A stretch of 34,123 nucleotides of DNA, from the NCBI GenBank assembly GCA_002783405.1, contig PFGG01000013.1, positions 1 to 34,123 of the forward strand, in the 5' to 3' direction. Source of the DNA: a bacterium (Candidatus Blackallbacteria) CG13_big_fil_rev_8_21_14_2_50_49_14. GTDB taxonomy: Bacteria > Cyanobacteriota > Sericytochromatia > UBA7694. The notes under the pieces are model-generated. The model did no database searches, was not told the DNA's origin, and saw only the letters and a list, made by a program, of their open reading frames with translations. This document shows, piece by piece, positions 8,262 to 15,517 of the stretch. A program made the position numbers and the translations under genes. Positions within the stretch are counted from its first letter, which is position 1. Each line of letters starts with the position of its first letter.

Positions 8262-10286
8262 TCAGTCTCCCTTTAAATTGCGGTAGGCCCAAGGCACTTG
8301 GTTGAGCAAGGCATAGGCCGGTAATTGGGGGGTAAGGGCGCGTAGTTCAGCCAATTCCCCTTTGAGCTGACGGGTGAGCACACTGCGAAAACGGGTCACA
8401 ACCAGCAGGGCTGAAGCCATGGGGGCCAACATCAGTAACCAGGGCAAATGGTCTTCAAGGGCAGGCAATTCCCAGAGGATATAACTGACTTCCTGGTGGC
8501 GCTGAAGCAGTTCAGGCAATTTATCCAAGAGCAAGGGGCGTTGCTGGGCCTTTTCATTTAAAGAAGTGGTATAAACCTGGGTTTGGCTATCGGCACGCAA
8601 GGGCAGGGGCAAGGATTCCTGATGCGATTGCAGCCAGGGAGTTAAGTCCTGATGGCCGCTGTCTGTGTCAAGCGCGGGGCGGATATGCACCAATTGCTCT
8701 CCGCGAAAACGCAGGGTTTCAAGCAATTGTTCGCTGACAAAACTGCACCCCTGCTCAGGGCGTTCACCTGCAATCAAGAGCAAGCAAGGCCCTTTTTCTG
8801 CGCCGGAAGGGGTGGCTTGCAAGCGAATGAATAAGCGGTTGATAAACAGCAACCAATTCTGATAATACAGTTTGTGTGATTTGCGGATTTGCTGGGGCAA
8901 AAGCCCCAGGTATTCCAGACCCAAGCCCTTGAACTGGCGCGGTGATTTGATTCTTAAATCGGCGAGTTCCCAGGCCAAGGCGCTGCCAAACCCGAGCATG
9001 AGTCCCACGGCCAGCCCTGCCAAAAGCAAAAGTTTGCGTCTCGTGGGCAGAGGGGCTTGGGGCAGGCTGGCATGTTCTACGATATCAAAGGAGGAAATAT
9101 TGGAGCGCATGGCGTGAAACGCTTCGGCCAGATGGGCATCGTTTTCACGCAGGTTTTCGCTCAAACGGTCAATATCCCGTTTGAGATTGTCAAAATCTTT
9201 TTCAAGCAGGGAGAGTTTGCTCAGACGTTTTTGATAGGCTTGTGAAGCTTTGCCCAAACTGGTGATTTGCTGCTCTGTCCCGCTCAGGCTGGCTCCCAAT
9301 TGGGCCTGCTGAATCCGCAATTCGCGTACGACAGGGTCCATGCCGAAACTCTCTTCTTCGGGATCGAGCTTGCCTTCGTTTTGCATTTGAACTTCCAGGG
9401 CATGAAGTTGGGCTTTGAGCGCGATCACCTTGGGGTTGGCTTCTGTATATCTTTCCAGCAGACCTTTCAATTCATTTTGAAGCTCGCCGTAGCGGACTTG
9501 GGTGCGGTGTCTGACGGTGGTGGTGACTCGGATATTTTCGGGGCGGCTTTTAAGTTGTTTGCCTAAATCTCCCAGACGCAAACGGTCTTTTTCAAGTTGT
9601 ATACGGGCATTGTACTGGTCGAGATCGAGTTGCTTGATTTGCTCAAGTATCAGGCGGGTGGTGTCTTGATAAAAACTGACATTGTTTTTTCGTTGAAACT
9701 GATCCAGGCGGTTTTGGGCAAGTTTTAGTTCTTTTAAGAGGGCTTCATGCTGCGATTGGCGAAAACGGTAAACCCGTTCGGCCACCGAGCGGGAAATGCC
9801 TGCAGATGAGGTCTGAAAAATACTGCTGAGGGTATTGGCCATATCTGCTGCCAATTGAGGGGAATCAGCCGTGGCCTGAATCTGGATAATATCGTTGCGG
9901 TAGCCCTGTTTGACCTCGATGGCTGAAAACAGATCTTCAGGGTCCAGTGCTAAGTTCAGCCGCCGTTTCAGTTCTTCGAGATTGCCCCGGACCTTGACCG
10001 TTTCAAGGATGGTGCGCAGACTGGGGTCGATATAAATATCTGGATTGCTGGCCGTGTTCTTATTGTGGTTAAGCAGTACGGTATGGGCCTGGTATTGCAC
10101 CTGAATCTTTTTCGAGGCGAAGAATCCGGCAGTGGTACCCAAACAGGTCAGCAAGAGCACGAGCGGCAATTTTCGCAGCAAGGATATGCTCAATAATTGT
10201 AAATCAAAACCCCCTCCCGCTGGTGGGGAGGAAGCGGGCTCTTCAAGCTCTAAACTGTCGAGCTGCTCAGCAGCACTTTGGGACAT
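8262..10286 (-). CDS. Wzz/Wzc-type polysaccharide co-polymerase with a degenerate kinase domain
   Basis: Residues about 30-440 have the plan of polysaccharide co-polymerases: a cytoplasmic N-tail, a membrane helix (about 40-58, LPLVLLLTCLGTTAGFF), a long periplasmic coiled-coil region and a second membrane helix (about 418-438). The remaining 235 residues sit where a BY-kinase domain sits in Wzc, but the Walker A is replaced by AGERPEQGCSF (no GKS/T lysine), no 'hhhD(A/T)D' Walker A' is visible, and the C-terminus (WAYRNLKGD) lacks a tyrosine cluster. It therefore probably regulates chain length and links to Wza without kinase activity. I chose the ATG at 10286 because AGGAAA lies 7 bases upstream; an ATG at 10316 would add 10 residues but has no ribosome site. 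Confidence 0.85.
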   Translation of the reverse strand: MSQSAAEQLDSLELEEPASSPPAGGGFDLQLLSISLLRKLPLVLLLTCLGTTAGFFASKKIQVQYQAHTVLLNHNKNTASNPDIYIDPSLRTILETVKVRGNLEELKRRLNLALDPEDLFSAIEVKQGYRNDIIQIQATADSPQLAADMANTLSSIFQTSSAGISRSVAERVYRFRQSQHEALLKELKLAQNRLDQFQRKNNVSFYQDTTRLILEQIKQLDLDQYNARIQLEKDRLRLGDLGKQLKSRPENIRVTTTVRHRTQVRYGELQNELKGLLERYTEANPKVIALKAQLHALEVQMQNEGKLDPEEESFGMDPVVRELRIQQAQLGASLSGTEQQITSLGKASQAYQKRLSKLSLLEKDFDNLKRDIDRLSENLRENDAHLAEAFHAMRSNISSFDIVEHASLPQAPLPTRRKLLLLAGLAVGLMLGFGSALAWELADLRIKSPRQFKGLGLEYLGLLPQQIRKSHKLYYQNWLLFINRLFIRLQATPSGAEKGPCLLLIAGERPEQGCSFVSEQLLETLRFRGEQLVHIRPALDTDSGHQDLTPWLQSHQESLPLPLRADSQTQVYTTSLNEKAQQRPLLLDKLPELLQRHQEVSYILWELPALEDHLPWLLMLAPMASALLVVTRFRSVLTRQLKGELAELRALTPQLPAYALLNQVPWAYRNLKGD

Positions 10287-10321
10287 GCTTTCTTTTCCTG
10301 TTTCAGATCTCATCATTGCAC

Positions 10322-11746
10322 TTAACGCTGTGCCATCAAGCTTTCAGTGGACAGGATTTCGCAGGGATTTTCAACCCAAGCCCCTGTTTCCTGGCTGGAA
10401 TCTACTTTAGCATGCTCTGAGCTTTTGCCTTTTGTCAGTGATCGCCACAGGATTTTTAAACTGATCTTCAGGGCTGGGCAAGAAGCCCGAAAAAAGGGAT
10501 AACTGGCATCATCCAGCAGGGCTTGGGCCCCTTCAGAACCCAGCCATTCAGAATAGGCAAAGGCGGCTGGAAAATAATCAGTATAGGGATTTTCGCTGTT
10601 TTTTTCAACTGGGGCTTGGCCGACCCAGGCCATTTGGTTGCGCATCACGGCCTGCAGCGCAGGCACCCGATCCAGATTCAAGCGGGCAAAGAGGCGGGAG
10701 CGCCAACCTTTAGTCTGGGCAAAGCGTGGCAGATCTACCGTTTGGTTTTTGAGTTGGTAGGCTTTACGGGTTTGGGGTTGGGAAGGCGCCAAAGCAGCAT
10801 AGAAGGGCAGCAAAAGCAGCCAGAGAAAGCCTGCGCAAAAACGTTCAAAAGGCGTGGCCAGCTCTGAGACTTGAAGCGTATCCAGCCAACCCGGTTCTTC
10901 CAATAAAATCACTTCTTCACTGAGGGGATCAATCAAACGCCGACCCACCACGATTTTATCTTCAAGGGTCAACTGGGGGCCAATCCAGGTGCCATCGAGA
11001 ACCACAGTGCGGAGAATATGGGTGCCTTGTGCCACCATCACGCCTTGCCCCAAATAGGCATCTTGCAATTCTACCTGGCTTTGAATGACAGAATGATTGC
11101 CAATAACCCCTTGGCCTTTGCAAACCAAATCTTTGGCCAAGCTCAGTTTGCTGCCACAATGAAAGCCTTGGTATTGGCCATAGGCCGGCAAACTGATTCT
11201 GGAGCTCCAGCTCGAAACCATTTCGAGATTGGCGCGATGATAATCTTTGAGATTGTTTAAGGCCCATGAGATGCAGTGTGAGCGTGTGGGCAGGTTCTTT
11301 AGTCTGTTTGCCGTTAAACTTCCAGCAAGCACGGCCTTGACGGCTTCTGACGTGAGCCCATAGACCCCCTCGCCCAAGCAAAAGCTTTGATCCAGCCTTA
11401 GACAATGGGGAGCGTGTACAGGGATCAGCAGGCGCAGCCCTTGAACCAGTACCAGCGGGACGTTTTGAATAAAGCTAAGCTGCTGGCGAAGGATCTTGGC
11501 CAAGCAGTTTTCACTGGGCAAAGCCCCATAGCTTAAATTCAATCCCAGAGCCTGGCCTGAGCCATAGCGTTTTTCAAGTTCAGGACTTGCTCCCAAAATG
11601 CGGATATCGCGCAGGCCCATCAGTCCCAGGGTTTCAAGCTGGTACTCGATCACGGCTTTGCCGGCCACGGGCAGCAGCCAAGGATTCATTTCCAAAGTCT
11701 GAAAGTCTTCAAGCGCAGCTTCAGAACAGATCACGAGGGCTTTCAT
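10322..11746 (-). CDS. Degenerate nucleotidyltransferase / left-handed beta-helix / sugar-transferase fusion
   Basis: This 474-aa protein seems to combine three parts. Residues 1-125 resemble sugar nucleotidyltransferases (NPWLLPVAGKAVIEYQLETL, then GLRDIRILG, GLNLSYGALP), but the nucleotide-binding GxGTR loop is missing. Residues about 195-275 carry hexapeptide-like turns (GVIGNHSVIQ, DAYLGQGVMVAQG, TWIGPQLTL), suggesting a left-handed beta-helix. After a hydrophobic segment (about 302-317, FLWLLLLPFYAALA) comes RLFARLNLDRVPALQAV and MRNQMAWVGQAP, recognisable as the C-terminal part of the WcaJ/PglC sugar transferases (LDELPQLxNVLxGDMSLVGPRP), but with the catalytic Glu of the DE dyad changed to Arg. 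It overlaps the STAS gene by ATGA, with GGAGGG inside the STAS 3' end. It is likely a structural or regulatory protein of the machinery rather than an enzyme. Confidence 0.7.
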   Translation of the reverse strand: MKALVICSEAALEDFQTLEMNPWLLPVAGKAVIEYQLETLGLMGLRDIRILGASPELEKRYGSGQALGLNLSYGALPSENCLAKILRQQLSFIQNVPLVLVQGLRLLIPVHAPHCLRLDQSFCLGEGVYGLTSEAVKAVLAGSLTANRLKNLPTRSHCISWALNNLKDYHRANLEMVSSWSSRISLPAYGQYQGFHCGSKLSLAKDLVCKGQGVIGNHSVIQSQVELQDAYLGQGVMVAQGTHILRTVVLDGTWIGPQLTLEDKIVVGRRLIDPLSEEVILLEEPGWLDTLQVSELATPFERFCAGFLWLLLLPFYAALAPSQPQTRKAYQLKNQTVDLPRFAQTKGWRSRLFARLNLDRVPALQAVMRNQMAWVGQAPVEKNSENPYTDYFPAAFAYSEWLGSEGAQALLDDASYPFFRASCPALKISLKILWRSLTKGKSSEHAKVDSSQETGAWVENPCEILSTESLMAQR

Positions 11747-12099
11747 GCGATTTGACCCTCCAGTTCCAAACCGGCAATTGCAGCGTCGACAGAATCGTAG
11801 ATATCAAAGAGGCGATGGGTGCGGGTCAACTGCAAGACCATACGGGGGCCGGATTTGACATTGGCAAGGTAAATGCTGCTGCGTGCAGCCAAACTCATTC
11901 TCAGACAGCGGATCAGTGCACCCAAGCCTGTGCTGTCGAGCAGGTTGAGTTCTTCAAAATCGAGCACCAGGGCGCGCGCAGTTTTCAAGGCGTTTGCAAC
12001 GGCATTCTCAAGATCCTGGGTATAGTCTGCCGTCAGGGTGCCTTTGAGGCTGAGCACAGCGCTGCCGGGATGGCTTTGGGTATTGACAGTGATTTTCAT
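11743..12099 (-). CDS. STAS-domain anti-anti-sigma factor
   Basis: The 118-aa protein is a single STAS domain: AVLSLKGTLTADYTQDLENAV, ALVLDFEELNLLDSTGLGAL. Ser56 in DSTGLG is the expected phosphorylation site, as in SpoIIAA and RsbV. Proteins of this family bind an RsbW-type HATPase kinase when unphosphorylated, releasing that kinase's partner, and are dephosphorylated by PP2C/SpoIIE phosphatases. Such a PP2C-HATPase protein is encoded at 28515-30026. It is the first gene of the leftward export operon, has a strong GGAGGAA site, and lies 60 bp downstream of the repeated bipartite element (12160-12203). Its ATGA overlap with the next gene implies coupled translation. Confidence 0.9.
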   Translation of the reverse strand: MKITVNTQSHPGSAVLSLKGTLTADYTQDLENAVANALKTARALVLDFEELNLLDSTGLGALIRCLRMSLAARSSIYLANVKSGPRMVLQLTRTHRLFDIYDSVDAAIAGLELEGQIA

Positions 12100-12159
12100 A
12101 GGTTCCTCCGATTTGATTTATGGGGTTCTGACTTTAGTCTACGGTTGGGAGGACTTTTG

Positions 12160-12203
12160 CCCTATCAGAGCCTGTCGTAAGAATCTGTGAGGATTTTCTG
12201 ACA
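12160..12203 (-). promoter_or_regulatory. Bipartite regulon element, copy A
   Basis: Minus strand: TGTCAGAAAATCCTCACA (12203-12186), 17 bases, CTGATAGGG (12168-12160). It lies 60 bp upstream of the STAS start and 14 bp from the terminator of the preceding unit, so it is the natural promoter region of the export operon. Confidence 0.7.
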
Positions 12204-12217
12204 GGCGAAAAGTTTAC

Positions 12218-12240
12218 AAAAAAAAGGCCCCGAAGGGCCA
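12218..12240 (-). terminator. UUCG-tetraloop intrinsic terminator
   Basis: On the minus strand GGCCC-TTCG-GGGCC (12239-12226) is followed by eight T (12225-12218). It lies about 25 bp after the stop of the GT4-GT26 gene and ends the phosphodiesterase/glycosyltransferase unit just before element copy A. Confidence 0.9.
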
Positions 12241-12265
12241 CGGAGGTGAATAGAGGAATCAAACT

Positions 12266-14167
12266 TTACGAGAAGCGGGGAGCCTGTCGACCTGCTCGCA
12301 GCATGCGCCAGACAAAGAGTGGATTGCCCAAAATATAGCGCTTCCAAAGCCGTGAGGGTTCCTGCAGGAGCCGCCAGGTCCATTCCAGGCCCAGGCGGCG
12401 CAGGAGCAGGGGGGCACGTGGAATCCGACCGGAATAGAAATCAAAAAGTCCTCCCACGCCCAAGATCAAAGGCACTTGCAGGAGCTCGGCGTGAACCTGA
12501 ATCCAACGCTCCTGCTGGGGGGCCCCCATGGCAACAAAGAGGATATCCGGGGCATCTTCGCGAATCTGCTTCAGGAGTTCTGCATGCTGATCGGGGGAGA
12601 TATAGCCGTGTTGAGAGCCTGCAATTTTTAATTGGGGCCACCGGGCTTGCACCTGGGTACACAGGGCCTGATTGACCTCGGGCCGCCCCCCAAAAAACCA
12701 GAGCTTGAGTCCCTGTTTTTGCGCCATTTCGCAGAGGGGCAGAAACATATCTGTGCCATTGAGATTTTCAATCAGGGTTTGGCCTGTCAATTTTGCCCCC
12801 AATGCCACACCGCTGCCATCGGGCAGGAGCAAATCTGCTTCCTGCAGGGCTGAACGGTAAGCTTTGTTCTGCCAGGCAAGATTGAGGCAATCGGCATTGA
12901 CGTAATAGAGGCGGGTTTGCTGGTGAGCACGGATCCGTGCCTTGAGCAGTTCCAAAACCTGAGACATGTGACCGTTATAAAGCTTCAGACCTTGTAAGGT
13001 CAGTGTTTCTGTGGGCTGGGCCAATTCAGCAATTACCTGGGTATGCCGGCTCCAACTGAAATCCTGGGCGCGCTGAATCCCCGCTCTGGCCATTTCTGCC
13101 CGCAGATCTGGGCTTTGCAGCAGGCGTTCCAAGGCTGTGGCCAGGGCCTGGGGCGTGGGGTCGACCAATTGCACAGCCTTTCCCCCCACTTCGGGCAAGG
13201 CACCGCAATTTGAACTGAGCACGGCCACGCCTGAAGCCATGGCTTCGACCAGGGGAATGCCAAATCCCTCATAGAGCGAGGGTTGCACATACAAACTGGC
13301 ATGGCGGTATAGGGCGGGAAGATCTTCATCCGGCACAAACCCCAAAAATTTGACATTTTCAGGTTGGTTTTCACGCACCCAGGCATGTACTGTTTCTGCG
13401 CCTTTCCAATCACTGCCTGCGAAAACCAGCTGATACTGCTGACGTAAGCCTTCGGGAAGCTGTTGCCAGGCCTTGAGCAGCCCCAAATGGTTTTTGCCGG
13501 GGTTTTCAATCCGGGCCACATAGAGCAAATAGGGCAGGGCCGATTCTCCGCGCAAGCCATGACGCAGCAGGACTTGAGGATCTTCAGGCTGGGCTTGGGC
13601 TTGAAAGCGCTGCGCATCATAGCCATTGGGCGCCAGGCTGATATCTGCGGCCGGAATACCCACCAGTTCGCTCAGGTCGTGGGCTGTGCTGCTGCTGATG
13701 GCGACCAATTTGCCGGCATGTTTCAAAAGCCAAGGCAAGATTCTGCGCAGATAAAACTGCCGCAGGGGGTCGTATTTACGGGCCAGACGCAGGGGGGCCA
13801 GGTCATGCACAGTGGTGACGACAGGCTTGGGGCTTTGAATCAGGCAGCGGCGGTTCCCGGCTGGGATAAAGACCTGTCCAATTTCAGGTTTTTTTACCAA
13901 ACGGGGCAAGACCCAGAAAAACCACAGCAAAGAGGCCAGGGGGTGGCCCCAAAATGCGGGCAGGGCCTGAAGGTTGTGCTCGCCCGGTTGAAGGCAGACT
14001 TTTAAGGCTGGCAAGTCGGATTCCAGGGCGACCAGACTGAGATTGCGACGTGCGGAAAGCTCACTCAAAGTGGCCCGGATATACGCAGAGATGCCGGATT
14101 TTCCCTGATCATAGGGCATGGCGACATAAAGCATTTGTTTCTGTGCAGAGCGAATTGTGGGGCTCAT
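12266..14167 (-). CDS. Fused GT4 glycosyltransferase and WecG/TagA/CpsF (GT26) glycosyltransferase
   Basis: The 633-aa protein has two complete enzyme modules. Residues 10-385 are a GT4 (GT-B fold) enzyme: GKSGISAYI near the N-terminus, LLYVARIENPGKNHLGLL as the start of the donor half, and YEGFGIPLVEAMASG (about 298-312) with the family's E-x7-E pair. Residues about 397-633 are a WecG/TagA/CpsF enzyme: DGSGVALGAKLTG, LNGTDMF, LWFFGGRPEVN, FVAMGAPQQERW (about 540-552) and LGVGGLFDFYSG. GT26 members transfer an N-acetylhexosaminuronate or ManNAc type sugar to a polyprenyl-linked acceptor. The fusion suggests two consecutive steps on one lipid-linked intermediate. It overlaps the phosphodiesterase gene by ATGA and is followed by a strong terminator. 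Confidence 0.9.
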   Translation of the reverse strand: MSPTIRSAQKQMLYVAMPYDQGKSGISAYIRATLSELSARRNLSLVALESDLPALKVCLQPGEHNLQALPAFWGHPLASLLWFFWVLPRLVKKPEIGQVFIPAGNRRCLIQSPKPVVTTVHDLAPLRLARKYDPLRQFYLRRILPWLLKHAGKLVAISSSTAHDLSELVGIPAADISLAPNGYDAQRFQAQAQPEDPQVLLRHGLRGESALPYLLYVARIENPGKNHLGLLKAWQQLPEGLRQQYQLVFAGSDWKGAETVHAWVRENQPENVKFLGFVPDEDLPALYRHASLYVQPSLYEGFGIPLVEAMASGVAVLSSNCGALPEVGGKAVQLVDPTPQALATALERLLQSPDLRAEMARAGIQRAQDFSWSRHTQVIAELAQPTETLTLQGLKLYNGHMSQVLELLKARIRAHQQTRLYYVNADCLNLAWQNKAYRSALQEADLLLPDGSGVALGAKLTGQTLIENLNGTDMFLPLCEMAQKQGLKLWFFGGRPEVNQALCTQVQARWPQLKIAGSQHGYISPDQHAELLKQIREDAPDILFVAMGAPQQERWIQVHAELLQVPLILGVGGLFDFYSGRIPRAPLLLRRLGLEWTWRLLQEPSRLWKRYILGNPLFVWRMLRAGRQAPRFS

Positions 14168-15330
14168 ACCAGGGCTTCCTTTCTGACCAAATCACTGACT
14201 TCTGCTTCCATCAGAGCGCGCAGATCGGTGAGGTCGTGCATCGTTTCTGGCAAGGGGCGATTGGAGAGCACGCAGGCATAGGAATCCTTGTCAGCGGGAT
14301 CGTAACCGTGCATGCCCGGAATGGCCTGCAAGCCCATATAACTGGGCACAATCAGCCAGCCGGGCTGAAGCAGGAAGATCAATTCACCAAAGCGCGGATC
14401 GCCAAAATCGCAGTGCCAGCGGCGATAATCTTCAGCATTGAGCATGCGTCCCTGCTGAACCTGGCTGAGAGCTGTTTCGACTTTGGCCCGTGCCTGGGGA
14501 TTGGGAAACCAGAACCTTGCCATGGTGGAGTCGTACATGGCGATATAGTCCTCGCCATAGCGCAGCCCGGTGGCTTCGATTTTTTCAATCAGATTGATAC
14601 TGCCGATCACATCGGCCATGCCGTGATCGGAAAAGGCGTAAAAGCTGACTTCGTCGTAGTGTTCACGGGCCAGGGCCAGGACCTTGCGCAGTTCTTCTTC
14701 ATACCAGCGCAGTTTGGCGGCGACTTTTTCATGGCGGGTGCCCACACCGTGCATCAAGCCATCCAGGGCTGGCAGGTAGAGATAGGCAAAGTTGATTTCT
14801 CCGGCTTGAATTTCTGATTTGAGGGCCTGCAGGTTTTCGACTTCACTGAGCCGCCAGTTGGAACAGTGGTAGGGAATGCCCCGCTGGGTTAGCCAGTCAA
14901 AGATCGTATCTCCCTGCAGGAGTCCACCTGGCACAAAATAGTCGCGTTTTTCGAGATAGTCAAAATGGGGAAGGGCTCCAAAGGGCACTGAATAAATTTC
15001 AAAATAACCGGTATAGCCATAGGCCTTGGCCAGAATCTTGCTGAGCCAGTGCCGGATCCGCCAGCGGTCAAAAATTTTGCGCGGCAGGTGGCTGATCCAT
15101 TTCATCAGTTTAAAGGGCGATTTTTCAGGGGCATAGTAAAAACTCGACCAATGGCCATGGGACTCCGGATAGCGGCCCGAGAGAATACTGGGATCGGCAG
15201 CTGATGAAAAGCCAAAGACGGTTTCCAGGGGCTTGGCTGCGCAGGTCTCGTCGGCCATAAAACCATAGTGCTGGTAAATTTCCCAGCCCAGGGCATCAAA
15301 GAAAGTAAACAGAGCGAGTTTGCGTTTCAT
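14164..15330 (-). CDS. Type I phosphodiesterase / alkaline-phosphatase-superfamily protein
   Basis: The 388-aa product fits the type I phosphodiesterase/nucleotide pyrophosphatase fold. D12 follows the first strand (LALFTFFDALGW). The nucleophile block FSSAADPSILSGRYPESHG resembles the family's 'PxxTxPnxxsLxTGxxPexHG'. LDGLMHGVG, FSDHGM and PGMHGYDP supply the remaining metal-binding Asp/His residues. The substrate is unknown; in this setting a nucleotide sugar, a polyprenyl-linked sugar phosphate or a phosphate-containing decoration is plausible. No signal peptide is present, so it is probably cytoplasmic. I chose the ATG at 15330 because GAGGTG lies 5 bases upstream; an in-frame TTG at 15348 would put that ribosome site inside the gene. 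It is the first gene of a two-gene leftward unit. Confidence 0.85.
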   Translation of the reverse strand: MKRKLALFTFFDALGWEIYQHYGFMADETCAAKPLETVFGFSSAADPSILSGRYPESHGHWSSFYYAPEKSPFKLMKWISHLPRKIFDRWRIRHWLSKILAKAYGYTGYFEIYSVPFGALPHFDYLEKRDYFVPGGLLQGDTIFDWLTQRGIPYHCSNWRLSEVENLQALKSEIQAGEINFAYLYLPALDGLMHGVGTRHEKVAAKLRWYEEELRKVLALAREHYDEVSFYAFSDHGMADVIGSINLIEKIEATGLRYGEDYIAMYDSTMARFWFPNPQARAKVETALSQVQQGRMLNAEDYRRWHCDFGDPRFGELIFLLQPGWLIVPSYMGLQAIPGMHGYDPADKDSYACVLSNRPLPETMHDLTDLRALMEAEVSDLVRKEALV

Positions 15331-15381
15331 AATTTCACCTCGTTTCAAGCTGTTATCAGTCTGACGCAGTCCAGTGCTTTT

Positions 15382-15425
15382 GACAGTCAGCGCCCGACCT
15401 AAGCCCCTGTCAGAAAGGATCCCCC
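15382..15425 (-). promoter_or_regulatory. Bipartite regulon element, half-site copy C
   Basis: Minus strand: only the right half TTTCTGACA (15416-15408) of the palindrome is kept, then 17 bases, then CTGACTGTC (15390-15382). Strand, spacing and the 52-bp distance to the phosphodiesterase start match the other copies, but the left half and the end of the downstream box have diverged. It lies back to back with copy B. Confidence 0.4.
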
Positions 15426-15428
15426 CCG

Positions 15429-15472
15429 CGTCAGAAAATTCTGACAGGCAGCTCAGTCAGTGCCTGATAGGG
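15429..15472 (+). promoter_or_regulatory. Bipartite regulon element, copy B (most symmetrical)
   Basis: CGTCAGAAAATTCTGACA (15429-15446) contains a perfect 7-2-7 inverted repeat GTCAGAA-AA-TTCTGAC. After 17 bases comes CTGATAGGG (15464-15472), 45 bp upstream of the GT4 start at 15518. Confidence 0.75.
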
Positions 15473-15517
15473 AGCCGAACTTTTCAAAGTTAGAATCATT
15501 TCATGGAGGTGAGAAAA

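Noticed and set aside
12160-12203. Reading the repeated element as an ordinary housekeeping promoter (TTGACA/TATAAT)
   Set aside because: The first block could pass for a -35 (CTGACA), but at 17 bp the second block is CTGATA/GGG in nearly all copies, which lacks the A at the second and T at the last place of a normal -10.
15503-15517. An ATG start 15 bases upstream for the first rightward GT4 gene
   Set aside because: It would place the strong GGAGGTGA ribosome site inside the coding sequence; ATG 15518 is at the right distance from it.
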